A stretch of 64,000 nt of DNA, taken from NCBI RefSeq assembly GCF_900112105.1, contig NZ_FOKV01000001.1, forward strand, positions 1,054,001 through 1,118,000, read 5' to 3'. The DNA is from Zunongwangia mangrovi (GTDB taxonomy: Bacteria > Bacteroidota > Bacteroidia > Flavobacteriales > Flavobacteriaceae). The stretch's first letter is position 1. Each line of letters opens with the position of its first letter. Below the pieces are notes generated by a model. The model was not told where the DNA came from, did not search any database, and saw nothing but the letters and a program-made list of their open reading frames with translations. Of the stretch, positions 34,520-44,800 are shown one piece after another. A program made the position numbers and the translations under genes.

Positions 34520-36766
34520 ATGAAATTAAAATTCTTAGGAATCGCTGTTTTAATGACGATTTTTTCCTGTAAAACAGAGGAAACTAAAGTCGGTAAAACA
34601 TCAGAAGAGCCACTTACGCAATTTGTAAATCCGTTTATCGGGACAGATGGGCCGGGAAATACTTATCCCGGTGCGACCACTCCATACGGAATGGTGCAGT
34701 TAAGTCCGGATATTGGTGTTGGCGGCTGGGATCGTATCGCCGGATATTTTTATCAGGATTCGATCATTACCGGTTTTTCACATATGCACTTAACAGGTAC
34801 GGGTGCCGGCGATCTTTATGATATTTTGGTGATGCCAACCAATAGTAAGTTTTCAGAACGTATTCCGGAAAATAATCATAAGCCATTTTCAAAGTTTAAT
34901 CACGAACAGGAAGAAGCCTCACCGGGATATTATTCGGTGCAACTTTTAGATTACGACATTAAAGCTGAACTTACCGCTACACCAAGAACCGGGATTCAGC
35001 GATTTACTTTTCCAGAGGATTCTTTATCACAAATTCATGTCGACCTTGGTTATGCTTTAAACTGGGATCGCGCTACAGAAACTCATCTTAAAGTAGTAAA
35101 TGATTCGGTTATCGAAGGTTATCGAAAATCCACAGGATGGGCAAAAGATCAGCGTGTATATTTTGTGATGAAGTTTTCTAAAGCCTTTCAGAATTTTGAA
35201 ATTTTAGAAAACGGAGCGAAAATTTCAGCAAAAGAAATCACTGCTGAAAATACCAAAATCATCCTGAATTACGAGACCACTTCAGAAGAGCAAATAGTGG
35301 TTAAAACCGGAGTTTCTTCAGCAAATATTGAAGGCGCTTACGCAAGTTTAGAGAAGGAAGCACTCGACTTTAACTTTGACAATTACCGTCAAGAGGCCAA
35401 TGAAACCTGGGAAAAAGAACTTCAGAAGATAAAAATAGAAACATCAAATAACGATCAAAAATCAATATTCTATACGATGATGTATCAATCAATGTTGGCG
35501 CCAACTTTATTAAGTGATCCTAACGGAAATTACAAAGGCGCGAATGATAGCATCGAAAATGCAAAGGGTTTTAATCGTTACGATACCTTTTCGCTTTGGG
35601 ATACCTTTAGAGCGGCGCATCCGCTTTATACGATCATTCAGCAGGAAAGAGTGCCAGATTTTATAAAATCGATGTTGGCGCATTACCAGGAAACCGGTTT
35701 GCTGCCGGTGTGGTCGATGCAGGGGAACGAAACTAATATGATGCTGGGCTATCACTCGGTTCCCGTGATCGTAGATGCTTATTTTAAAGGTTTTGATTTT
35801 GATGCTGAACTAGCTTACGAAGCCTGTAAAGCCAGTGCCATGACCAGCACACGTAAAATCGATGTTTTTGCTGAAAAAGGCTATGTGCCGGCTGAAGAAA
35901 AGGAAGGCGATTGGAGCGTTTCTAAAACTTTAGAATATGCTTACGACGATTGGTGTATAGCTATGTTTGCTAAAGATCTTGGGAAAGAAGACGATTATCA
36001 ATATTTCTTAGAACGCTCTGGCTACTGGAAAAATACCTATGATTCTAAAACCAGTTTCTTTAGAGCAAAAGACGAAAATGGTGAATTTATCGCTGGATTT
36101 AATAGCAAGGAATACTCCGATTATTTTAGTGAAAGCAATGCGTGGCAATATTACTGGTTTGTGCCGCAGGATATTCCGGGTTTAATAAAAACTACCGGAG
36201 GCGAAGAGCGTTTTACGCAAAAATTGGATTCGATGTTTAGTTTTAATCCGGCTGCAGACGATAAATTGCCAATTTTTAGTACGGGAATGATCGGGCAATA
36301 TGCGCATGGAAATGAGCCAAGTCATCACGTGGCGTATTTGTACGATTACCTGGGAAAACCTTCTGAAACACAAAAACTGGTTCGGCAAATTCTAACCGAG
36401 CAATATAAAAATGAACCAAACGGACACTGCGGAAATGAAGATTGTGGACAAATGTCTTCCTGGTATATTTTTAGTTCGATGGGATTTTACCCTGTAAATG
36501 CGGCGCAGGGAACTTATATGTTGGGCGCTCCTTTATTTGAATCTGCTGAAATTAATCTGCCGGGCGGTAAAAAATTCAGTATAAAAACATCGAATTTCGC
36601 TGAAGAAAATCAGTTTGTTGCAAAGGTGAAATTGAACGGAAAAGAGCTGGATCGTGCGTACATCACTCATAAAGAAATTGTTGATGGAGGCGAATTGTTA
36701 TTCGAAATGAGCAGCGAACCTGTAGACAGTGTTTTAGAAACTCCGCAGCCTAATAAGATATATTGA
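34520..36766 (+). CDS. GH92 alpha-mannosidase, lipoprotein (second of three)
   Basis: A 748-residue exo-alpha-mannosidase with lipobox MTIFSC. All core motifs are canonical: NPFIGTDGPGNTYPGATTPY, GFSHMHLTGTGAGDL, NETNMMLGYHSVPVIVDAYF, AHGNEPSHHVAYLYDYLG (probable catalytic acid Glu599) and GNEDCGQMSSWYIFSSMG (acidic residues 640-641). The start at ATG 34520 gives a good signal peptide. It is clearly different from the first GH92 in the same locus, so the pair probably cover different mannose linkages. It precedes the GH20 gene by 104 bases. Linkage is not predicted. Confidence 0.93.
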   Translation: MKLKFLGIAVLMTIFSCKTEETKVGKTSEEPLTQFVNPFIGTDGPGNTYPGATTPYGMVQLSPDIGVGGWDRIAGYFYQDSIITGFSHMHLTGTGAGDLYDILVMPTNSKFSERIPENNHKPFSKFNHEQEEASPGYYSVQLLDYDIKAELTATPRTGIQRFTFPEDSLSQIHVDLGYALNWDRATETHLKVVNDSVIEGYRKSTGWAKDQRVYFVMKFSKAFQNFEILENGAKISAKEITAENTKIILNYETTSEEQIVVKTGVSSANIEGAYASLEKEALDFNFDNYRQEANETWEKELQKIKIETSNNDQKSIFYTMMYQSMLAPTLLSDPNGNYKGANDSIENAKGFNRYDTFSLWDTFRAAHPLYTIIQQERVPDFIKSMLAHYQETGLLPVWSMQGNETNMMLGYHSVPVIVDAYFKGFDFDAELAYEACKASAMTSTRKIDVFAEKGYVPAEEKEGDWSVSKTLEYAYDDWCIAMFAKDLGKEDDYQYFLERSGYWKNTYDSKTSFFRAKDENGEFIAGFNSKEYSDYFSESNAWQYYWFVPQDIPGLIKTTGGEERFTQKLDSMFSFNPAADDKLPIFSTGMIGQYAHGNEPSHHVAYLYDYLGKPSETQKLVRQILTEQYKNEPNGHCGNEDCGQMSSWYIFSSMGFYPVNAAQGTYMLGAPLFESAEINLPGGKKFSIKTSNFAEENQFVAKVKLNGKELDRAYITHKEIVDGGELLFEMSSEPVDSVLETPQPNKIY

Positions 36767-36870
36767 TTTCAAAACAAAAAGTAAATGTCACTCTGAATCA
36801 AGCATGACTGACGGAAAGTTTGGTTTAGTACGATCATTTATAAATAAAATATACTTTAAATCAAGATGAT

Positions 36871-39198
36871 ATGAAATTGGTTAAAATTTTACTTCTTTTT
36901 ATAGCGCTGGCCACAATTGGTTGTGCACAGAAAGAAAATCCTTCATATGCTAAAGATGACTTAGTGCTAATTCCTCAGCCAAAGTCACTAAAACTTAATA
37001 ACGGAAGCTTCGAAGTGACCAAAAGCACCAAAATTGTCATTCCGCAGGATAGTTTAGCCTCAGTTTCTTCAATTTTGAACGATCTTTTTAAAAAAGCTGC
37101 CGGATTTGAGTTGGAAACTTCAGCAGAAGCAACTTCAGAAAATAGTATTCAGCTAAAAATCAATTCAGAAATCGCTAAAGAGGCTTACCAACTTAAAGTA
37201 ACTTCAGAAAACGTGATTTTAGAGGCAAATTCTAAACTGGGATTTGTATATGGATTAGAAACGATTCGTCAATTACTTCCGAAGGAAATAGAAAGTGGCT
37301 CGAAAGTATCGAATATCGACTGGTATATCCCTAATGTTGAAATTAGCGATGCGCCGCAATATTCTTATCGCGGGAATATGCTGGATGTTTCACGTCATTT
37401 CTTCGGAAAAGATTACATCAAGAAACATATCGATAGACTAGCGTTTTTAAAACTGAATACGTTTCATTTTCATTTAGTGGACGATCAGGGCTGGAGAATT
37501 GAGATCAAAAAATATCCAAAATTAACTGAAGTCGGCGGATTTAGAGTCGACCAGGAAGATAGCCACTGGAACGCGAGAACCAAAAATGATCCTGATGCCG
37601 AAGCAACTTTTGGCGGATTTTATACTCAGGAAGATATTAAAGAAATTGTGGCTTACGCTCAGGAAAAAGGAATACGCGTAATCCCAGAGATCGAAATGCC
37701 CGCGCATGTGATGAGTGCGATCGCGGCTTATCCATGGTTATCATGCACGGGAGAACCAATTGCGGTTCCTTCAGGCGGAGTTTGGCCAATTACAGATATT
37801 TATTGTGCCGGGAAAGAATCGACTTTCGAGTTTTTAGAAGAAGTGCTTACCGAGGTGATGGAATTGTTTCCGGGAGAATATATTCATGTTGGTGGTGACG
37901 AAGCAACTAAAACCAATTGGAAAACCTGTCCCGACTGCCAACGCCGAATTAAAGAAGAAGGTCTTGCAGATGCAGATGAGCTACAAAGCTATTTTATGAA
38001 GCGTATCGAGAAATTTTTAAATGAAAACAACAGAACGCTGATTGGTTGGGACGAGATCTTAGAAGGTGGTTTACCAGAAGAAGCAACGGTAATGAGCTGG
38101 CGTGGTTTTGAAGGAGGATGGGAAGCATCAAAAGAAGGTCACGATGTGATCATGACGCCAACCAGTCATTTGTATTTCGATTATTACCAGGGAAGCCCAG
38201 ATCACGAGCCGGTGGCTTTTAACGCATTCACTCCGCTAGAGCGAGTTTATGAATTTAGACCAGTTTTAGATTCGATGAGTGCCGAGCAGAAAAAACATGT
38301 GCTTGGTGGGCAGGCCAATCTTTGGGCAGAATATGTGCCTACAGAAGAACATTCTGAATATATGTTATTTCCAAGATTAGCGGCTTTGGCTGAAGTGGTT
38401 TGGAGTCCTGAAGAACAACTAGACTGGGAAGGTTTTTCAGTAAGAATACGCAGAATGATGGAGCGTTTTGAGGTGATGGGTATTAATTATGCGAAAAGTG
38501 CTTATGCAATTCAGCCAGAATCTGATATTGATCTGGGAACCGGAGAAATTACAATCAAATTAAAATCTGAGTTTCCAAATACTGAAATTAGGTATGCCCT
38601 AAACGAAGAAGAACTTACTGCCGAATCCAGTCTTTACGAAAGCGAAATAAAAGTAGATACCGATACTAAAATTAAAGCTGCTGTTTTTAGTAATTCTAAA
38701 GTTATGGGGCCGGTAATGGATAAAACTTTTCAATTTCACAAAGCTGTTGGAAAACCGGTGACTTACAAATATCCTTTTAATAAAAGTTATGCTTCTACAG
38801 GCGAAACAGCGCTTGTAAATGTTTTAAAAGGGAGTAAGTATTTTAAAGATGGCCGCTGGCAGGGATGGATAGGAAATCCTGCGATTGTAACTATCGATTT
38901 GGAAGAAACAACGACGGTAAATGAAGTGGTTGTAGGAAGTTTAGAGGAACAGGGAACCGGGATTTATTTTCCGCAGCACTTAAAAGTGGAAGTTTCTAAA
39001 GATGGAAAAACCTTTGAAGAAGTAGCTTCCTTAGAAAGAGACTATCAAACCAATCCCGGGGCGAAAATCGAGAATTTTGAGTTGAAATTTGAGACTCAGG
39101 AAAATATTCAGTTTGTAAGAGTAAGTATAGAACCATTAGCAAAAACTCCTAATGGAGGCGGTGCGTGGTTGTTTTTAGATGAAATTCAGGTAAAATAA
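36871..39198 (+). CDS. GH20 beta-N-acetylhexosaminidase, lipoprotein
   Basis: A 775-residue exo-hexosaminidase that removes terminal beta-GlcNAc or GalNAc. The lipobox is TIGC near residue 18. Domain order is a GH20b N-terminal alpha/beta domain (to about 155), then the TIM-barrel starting YRGNMLDVSRHFFGKDYIKK. The catalytic pair Asp343-Glu344 is in IHVGGDEATKTNW, with LYFDYYQG and ANLWAEYVPTEEHSEYMLFP later. The C-terminal region holds a small Ig-like domain and an F5/8-type discoidin domain (NEVVVGSLEEQGTGIYFP to the end) that may bind sugar. In an N-glycan locus it would remove antennary GlcNAc before the mannosidases act. Confidence 0.93.
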   Translation: MKLVKILLLFIALATIGCAQKENPSYAKDDLVLIPQPKSLKLNNGSFEVTKSTKIVIPQDSLASVSSILNDLFKKAAGFELETSAEATSENSIQLKINSEIAKEAYQLKVTSENVILEANSKLGFVYGLETIRQLLPKEIESGSKVSNIDWYIPNVEISDAPQYSYRGNMLDVSRHFFGKDYIKKHIDRLAFLKLNTFHFHLVDDQGWRIEIKKYPKLTEVGGFRVDQEDSHWNARTKNDPDAEATFGGFYTQEDIKEIVAYAQEKGIRVIPEIEMPAHVMSAIAAYPWLSCTGEPIAVPSGGVWPITDIYCAGKESTFEFLEEVLTEVMELFPGEYIHVGGDEATKTNWKTCPDCQRRIKEEGLADADELQSYFMKRIEKFLNENNRTLIGWDEILEGGLPEEATVMSWRGFEGGWEASKEGHDVIMTPTSHLYFDYYQGSPDHEPVAFNAFTPLERVYEFRPVLDSMSAEQKKHVLGGQANLWAEYVPTEEHSEYMLFPRLAALAEVVWSPEEQLDWEGFSVRIRRMMERFEVMGINYAKSAYAIQPESDIDLGTGEITIKLKSEFPNTEIRYALNEEELTAESSLYESEIKVDTDTKIKAAVFSNSKVMGPVMDKTFQFHKAVGKPVTYKYPFNKSYASTGETALVNVLKGSKYFKDGRWQGWIGNPAIVTIDLEETTTVNEVVVGSLEEQGTGIYFPQHLKVEVSKDGKTFEEVASLERDYQTNPGAKIENFELKFETQENIQFVRVSIEPLAKTPNGGGAWLFLDEIQVK

Positions 39199-39221
39199 TA
39201 TAGTTTTCTTTGCGACTCTAC

Positions 39222-39320
39222 GTCATTCCGGACCTGATCCGGAATCTCACAGAAATTGTAGTTGAAGTTTCTATGTGAGACCCTGAACCCGCCCGTTGGA
39301 CGGGCAGGTTCAGGGTGACA
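39222..39320 (+). repeat. Composite inverted-repeat element, copy 2
   Basis: First module GTCATTCCGGACCTGATCCG (39222-39241), forming TTCCGGA / TCCGGAA arms, then a TCTCACAGAAA/TTTCTATGTGAGA arm pair, then a 15-bp hairpin CCCTGAACC-C-GCCCG / CGGGC-A-GGTTCAGGG (39281-39315) with loop TTGGA and one C-A mismatch. The first and last modules match copy 1 at 11704-11804 on the opposite strand. It lies between GH20 and the third GH92, and could act as an RNA-processing or terminator structure. Confidence 0.6.
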
Positions 39321-39364
39321 AAAGAAATGAGCAGTGAAATACTTTTTTTAAAATATAAAATTCG

Positions 39365-41602
39365 ATGTTTTTAGTAAGAAATATTCTTTCAGTAGTAGTT
39401 GTATTAATTGGTGTTCAGATAGCTTCGGCACAAACAGGATTCGATCCGCTTCCTTATGTGAATCCTTTTATAGGAACTTCAAATTATGGGGCTACAAATC
39501 CCGGTGCAATTGCGCCAAGAGGTATGGCAAGTGTATCGCCGTTCAACGTTGCCGGGAGAATAGATCTAAATCCGTTAGAGAAAGATAGTCAGTGGTTATC
39601 GAATCCATACGTTCACGAAAATCAGTTTTTAACCGGTTTTAGTCATGTAAATATGAGTGGTGTTGGTTGCCCGGAACTTGGCGTGATCATTACCATGCCA
39701 ACTACGGGAGAATTAGAAACAGATCATATAGAGTACGGAACAACTTATTCTGAAGAAACCGCTGAAGCAGGATATTATTCGGCACAGCTAGATAAATACA
39801 ATGTAAAAGCTGAGGCCACAGCAAGCACGAGAGCAGGAGTAAGCAGGTATTCGTTTCCGGCAGGAAAATCGAATGTATTACTGAATTTAGGTTTAGGCTT
39901 AACCAACGAGCAGGGTGCTATGGTGCATGTGGTTGGGCCAGATGAGATCGAAGGAATGCGAATGGTAGGAAGTTTTTGTTACAATAATGCAGAAGCTGCT
40001 TATCCAGTATATTTTGTGGCAAAATTCTCTAAACCAGCCGATGATTTTGGCGTTTGGAAAACACCTTATAAATACGAAGGTTTAGAATCCCAGTGGATGG
40101 GATATAATGGGAAAACCCGAATTAAAAAAGGATTTACCAGAGAGGTTGTTGGCGATAGCATTGGTGCGTATATGACATACGATTTTAAAGAACCACAAGA
40201 AGTAGAAGTTCAAATTGGGGTGTCTTATGTAAGTATTGAAAATGCTCGTGAAAATTTAGCAAAAGAAGTTGGAGATTCCACTTTTGAAGAAGTGTTGGCG
40301 GAAACAAAAAATGCCTGGAAAAAGAAATTGCAGGTTGCTGAAGTTGAAGGTGGAACAAACGATGAGAAAACGATTTTTTATACCGCTTTGTATCATACAC
40401 AAATACATCCAAATACTTTAAACGATATCAACGGTGAATATCCGGAAATCGCTACAGGGAAAATTGGAAAGACTGAAGGAACTCGTTACACCACTTTTTC
40501 ATTATGGGATACCTATCGTAATTATCATCAGCTAATGAGTTTGTTGTTTCCAGAAGAGCAGCTGAATATGGTGAGATCGATGTTAGAGATGTATGACGAA
40601 AATGGATGGTTGCCAAAGTGGGAGCTAAATTCAACCGAGACTTTTACGATGGTTGGAGATCCTGCGGCGGTAGTTTTAGCCGATACCTATTTACGTGGTT
40701 TAACCGATTTTGATGTTGAAAAAGCCTATGAAGCGATGCTGAAAAGTGCATTAGATACCACCGATAATCCGTTGCGACCAGGTTTAAAAGAATATATCGA
40801 TAATGGTTATCTAGGAGTAGATGGTGAGGTTGAAGGGCCTGTGTCTACCACTCAGGAATATAATATTGCAGATTATGCGATTGCGCAGTTAGCCAAAGAG
40901 TTGGGTAAAAAGAAAGATTATAAGCAGTTTTTAAAACGCTCGATGTCGTATAAGAAATTGTATAATCCAGAGACCAAATTTATTCAGCCAAAAAATAGTG
41001 ATGGAAGTTGGTTCGCTGAATTTGATCCATTAGCCGGAGCTAATTTTGCCCATAATCCTGGTTATATCGAAGGGAATGCATGGCAATACTTGTTTATGGT
41101 GCCACATGACGTAGACGGGTTAAAAAAATTAATGGGTGGAAATAACCAATTTGAAGCTCGGTTAGATGAACTTTTTGAAAAAGATCAGTTCGACATGGCT
41201 AACGAGCCAGATTTCGCCTACGGCTATCTTTATAATTTTATTCCGGGGAAAGAATACAAGGCTTCAGAAAAAATTCATGAATTGATTAAAACTTATTATA
41301 AAAATTCTCCAGACGGAATCCCAGGAAATGATGATACAGGAACTATGAGTGCCTGGATTATATATTCGATGATGGGAATTTACCCAATAACTCCCGCTGA
41401 ACCCGTTTACACCTTCGTAACTCCAACTTTCGATAAAATTACGCTACACCTTAATAAAGATTTTTATGAGAATGGGGAGCTGATAATTGAAAATAATACT
41501 GCTTCAGGAGAGATAGAGGTTCAAATCGACGGTTCGTCTATAAAAAGGCTTTTGTTAAATTTAACAAAAGATAACTTTCCTAAAAAAATAAAGTTTCTTT
41601 AA
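39365..41602 (+). CDS. Divergent GH92-family protein (third of three)
   Basis: A 745-residue exported protein (signal peptide to IASAQ) that belongs to GH92 by its N-terminal YVNPFIGTSNYGATNPGAIA and by FSLWDTYRNYHQL. It departs from the canonical enzymes at the active site. HGNEPSHH becomes MANEPDFA (Glu614 kept, both flanking His lost). GNED-GQMS becomes GNDDTGTMS (Asp656-Asp657). NETxxMxGYHSVPV becomes NSTETFTMVGDPAAVVLAD. The acid is still present, so it may be active on a different aglycone, such as a phosphodiester or another linkage, or it may be non-mannosidic. It is immediately upstream of the first SusC gene's leader. Family is sure; activity is not. Confidence 0.88.
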   Translation: MFLVRNILSVVVVLIGVQIASAQTGFDPLPYVNPFIGTSNYGATNPGAIAPRGMASVSPFNVAGRIDLNPLEKDSQWLSNPYVHENQFLTGFSHVNMSGVGCPELGVIITMPTTGELETDHIEYGTTYSEETAEAGYYSAQLDKYNVKAEATASTRAGVSRYSFPAGKSNVLLNLGLGLTNEQGAMVHVVGPDEIEGMRMVGSFCYNNAEAAYPVYFVAKFSKPADDFGVWKTPYKYEGLESQWMGYNGKTRIKKGFTREVVGDSIGAYMTYDFKEPQEVEVQIGVSYVSIENARENLAKEVGDSTFEEVLAETKNAWKKKLQVAEVEGGTNDEKTIFYTALYHTQIHPNTLNDINGEYPEIATGKIGKTEGTRYTTFSLWDTYRNYHQLMSLLFPEEQLNMVRSMLEMYDENGWLPKWELNSTETFTMVGDPAAVVLADTYLRGLTDFDVEKAYEAMLKSALDTTDNPLRPGLKEYIDNGYLGVDGEVEGPVSTTQEYNIADYAIAQLAKELGKKKDYKQFLKRSMSYKKLYNPETKFIQPKNSDGSWFAEFDPLAGANFAHNPGYIEGNAWQYLFMVPHDVDGLKKLMGGNNQFEARLDELFEKDQFDMANEPDFAYGYLYNFIPGKEYKASEKIHELIKTYYKNSPDGIPGNDDTGTMSAWIIYSMMGIYPITPAEPVYTFVTPTFDKITLHLNKDFYENGELIIENNTASGEIEVQIDGSSIKRLLLNLTKDNFPKKIKFL

Positions 41603-41679
41603 TAAATAATGTTATTTTTTTATTTATTGTTTTAAATTAGTTGCAAATTATATTTTTAACTCTAATCGAAAACGATATT

Positions 41680-41687
41680 TAGGTTTG
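41680..41687 (+). promoter_or_regulatory. -7 box upstream of the first susC
   Basis: TAGGTTTG matches TAnnTTTG. A T-rich -33-like stretch (TTTTT, 41653-41657) lies about 22 bases upstream. Transcription from here would give a leader of about 120 bases before the susC start, containing the hairpin at 41767-41785. Confidence 0.5.
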
Positions 41688-41766
41688 AATAATGTAATTT
41701 CAAATAAATAAATATTGTTTGTTATCTATTTCGTTAAAAATTTTAATTAATCTATTAACTTAAAAT

Positions 41767-41785
41767 TAGCAATATATCATTGCTA
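41767..41785 (+). promoter_or_regulatory. Leader hairpin of first susC (conserved with the second)
   Basis: TAGCAAT (41767-41773) and ATTGCTA (41779-41785) form a perfect 7-bp stem with loop ATATC. The 3' arm begins exactly 38 bases before the susC ATG at 41817. The equivalent hairpin before the second susC has the same stem and loop lengths and the same distance to ATG, with two paired substitutions. The next stretch, ACTAAxTAAAATTAAxTACA, is nearly identical in both. Confidence 0.6.
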
Positions 41786-41816
41786 GATTATGCACTAATT
41801 AAAATTAATTACAAGT

Positions 41817-44800
41817 ATGATTAAAAAAATTATTTTTTCGTTTTTGCTTGTTTTGGGGCTCACTCAAATGGCTTTTGCGCAATCGCAAACAGTTAGCGGA
41901 ACCATTACAGAAGCAGAAACAGGAATGCCTTTACCGGGGGTTACTGTTATGGAAAAAGGAACATCAAATGGAACTTCTACAGATTTTGATGGTAATTTTT
42001 CTTTAAATGTGGGCGATGATGCTACACTAATCCTTTCTATGATTGGATATGTTACTCAGGAGATCCCTGTTACTAGTGGGGAAGTCAATGCAGAAATGGC
42101 AACAGATACTGAAGCTTTAGAAGAAGTTGTTGTAACTGCATTAGGTATTAAAAGAGAAAAGAAAGCGATAACCTATTCAGCCCAGAATGTCGAGGTAGAT
42201 GAACTTTCAGAAGCACGTTCGCTTAACGTTTCAAACTCGTTATCTGGTAAAGTTGCCGGGCTTAACTTCTCTACAACCTCAAATGGTGTAGGTAGTTCTT
42301 CTAGAATTACGTTAAGAGGGAATAGATCTTTAACTGGTAATAACCAACCTTTGTACGTAGTAGATGGTGTGCCTATTAGTAATGGTTCTGGTAATCGTAA
42401 TTCAGACATTGATACTGGTGGAACAACACAGCCTGACGGTATATCAAATATTAATCCCGATGATATTGCAAACATTAGTGTTTTAAAAGGTCCATCTGCT
42501 GCGGCACTTTACGGAACACGAGCGAGTAATGGTGTAATTGTAATTACTACTAAATCAGGAAATGGAGCGCAGGGTACCAGTATTACTGTTTCTTCGAACT
42601 TCATGGCTTCATCGGCTTATAATTTATTAAATCTACAAAATGAATATGGGCAGGGTACTAATGGCGAATATGTTCCTAACTCAAGTTCAAGCTGGGGTGG
42701 AAGGTTAGATGGAAGTCAGGTAGAAGCTTGGCAACTGGTAAGAAATCCGGATTATGAAGGACCCGCAACCTATGCATACGCACCGCAGCCGGATAATGTA
42801 ATTGACTTTTTTCAAACAGGCTATAATCTAGCAAATACTTTGTCTATTACTACAGGAGCGAATAAAACACAAGCATACTTTTCTTATACAAATACCACTG
42901 CAGAAGGTATCGTAGAGGGTAACAAACTTGATAGACATAATGCTAATTTGCGTTTAAATAGTCAGTTAACAGATAGGTTGTCTGTGGATGTTAAAACAAA
43001 TTATATTGTTCAAGACATCGATAACCTATTAAGAACAGGTGAAGAATCTATAGGTACTTCAGCCTATCTACTGCCGCGAAGTATTGCGCACAGCCAATAT
43101 GAAGATTTTGAATATCTCGACGCTGAAGGACAATTACAAACTAATTATTTTAGAGATGAAGTTGGTGCTCCGGGTGGTAACCCTTATTGGTCAGCTTTAA
43201 GGAATGATGATAGAACAGATAGAAGAAATCGTTTTATTGGTATGGCATCTTTAAAGTATCAATTCACAGATCATTTGAGTTTACAAGTGCGAACTGGTAT
43301 TGATGATATGAGTAATAAAACTTTTAGAAATAGATATGCAACTAATGCATTTAACAATGATCTTGGGGCATATAATGAATATTATGAGACCGTACGAGAG
43401 CTTAACAGTGATGCACTTCTATCATATGATAATACTTTTGGTGACTTCAGCTTAAATATGAATTTAGGAGCCAATATGCTTAAGCAAAGCAATACTTCTT
43501 TAAATTCAGGAGGTGTACTTAGTTTACGTAACTTCTTTGCTTTAGCCAACGTAGAGACAATAAGTTCTACTTCTACAAAAAGAGAAAAGCAAATTAACTC
43601 GGTTTACGGTTTTGCACAACTAGGATATCAAAGTAAGTTATTCTTAGATGTTACAGCAAGAAACGACTGGTCTTCAACATTACCAGAAGCAAATCGTTCA
43701 TTCTTTTATCCTTCAATAGGTATTTCTGGTATTGTCTCAGAAATGGTAGAATTGCCAGAATTCTTTACTTATGCAAAAGTTAGGGCTTCTTACGCAGAGG
43801 TAGGTAATGATACAGATCCTTACCAATTAAGTCCACAGCTTTCATATATTGGAGGTAACGGTGGTATGCTTTATGCGCAAACTACAGCAGCTAATCCTAA
43901 CCTAAAGCCAGAGATCTCAAATTCAGTTGAATTTGGTGCAGATGTACGTTTCCTTAGCAATAGATTAGGCGTAGACTTTACATATTTTAAAACCAATACC
44001 AAGAATCAAATATTCAGCATTAATACTCCAGAATCTTCAGGATATTCAAATGCAATCGTAAATGGAGGAGAAGTACAAAATAGTGGTATAGAACTTTCTC
44101 TTACTGCAACTCCTGTTGAAACTGAAAATTTCTCTTGGGATATTTTAGCAAACTATGCTTCTTATGATTCAGAGATTGTTTCAATTTTTGAAGGAAGAGA
44201 GGAGCTTGTTCTTGGTCAGGGACGTTTAGTTAGGAGTAAAGTTGTTGTAGGTGGTCAATATGGGGACTTATATGTACAAGGATTCCAAAGAAATGACGAA
44301 GGAGAGGTAATTGTTAATGAAGCAGGTATTCCTTTAGCAACTAACAGTTTTGATGTTTACGGTGGAAACTTTAATCCAGACTGGACCGGTGGTCTTAAAA
44401 ATGATTTTAGATATAAAGATTTCTCTTTAAGCTTCTTGATTGATATGCGTATAGGCGGTGATGTTATTTCGTATACTCAGGCAAGACAAGCAGGTTTAGG
44501 GGTAAATGAAATGACTCTTGCAGGTCGTGAAAATGGTTTTGTAGTTGATGGTGTTGTAGATAATGGCGATGGTACATTCTCACAAAACACAACTAATATT
44601 ACTGCAGAACAATATTGGACAGCAATCGGGCAGCGTACTCCAGTGGCGGAGCCGTTTATTTTTGATGCGACAAACATTCGTTTAAGAGAATTGGTTTTAG
44701 GTTATGCAATGCCAAAACGTTTACTGGAGAATTCTCCTTTTAAAAGTGTGAACTTTTCTTTAGTAGGGCGTAATCTATTCTTTATTCTTAATGAAGCAGA

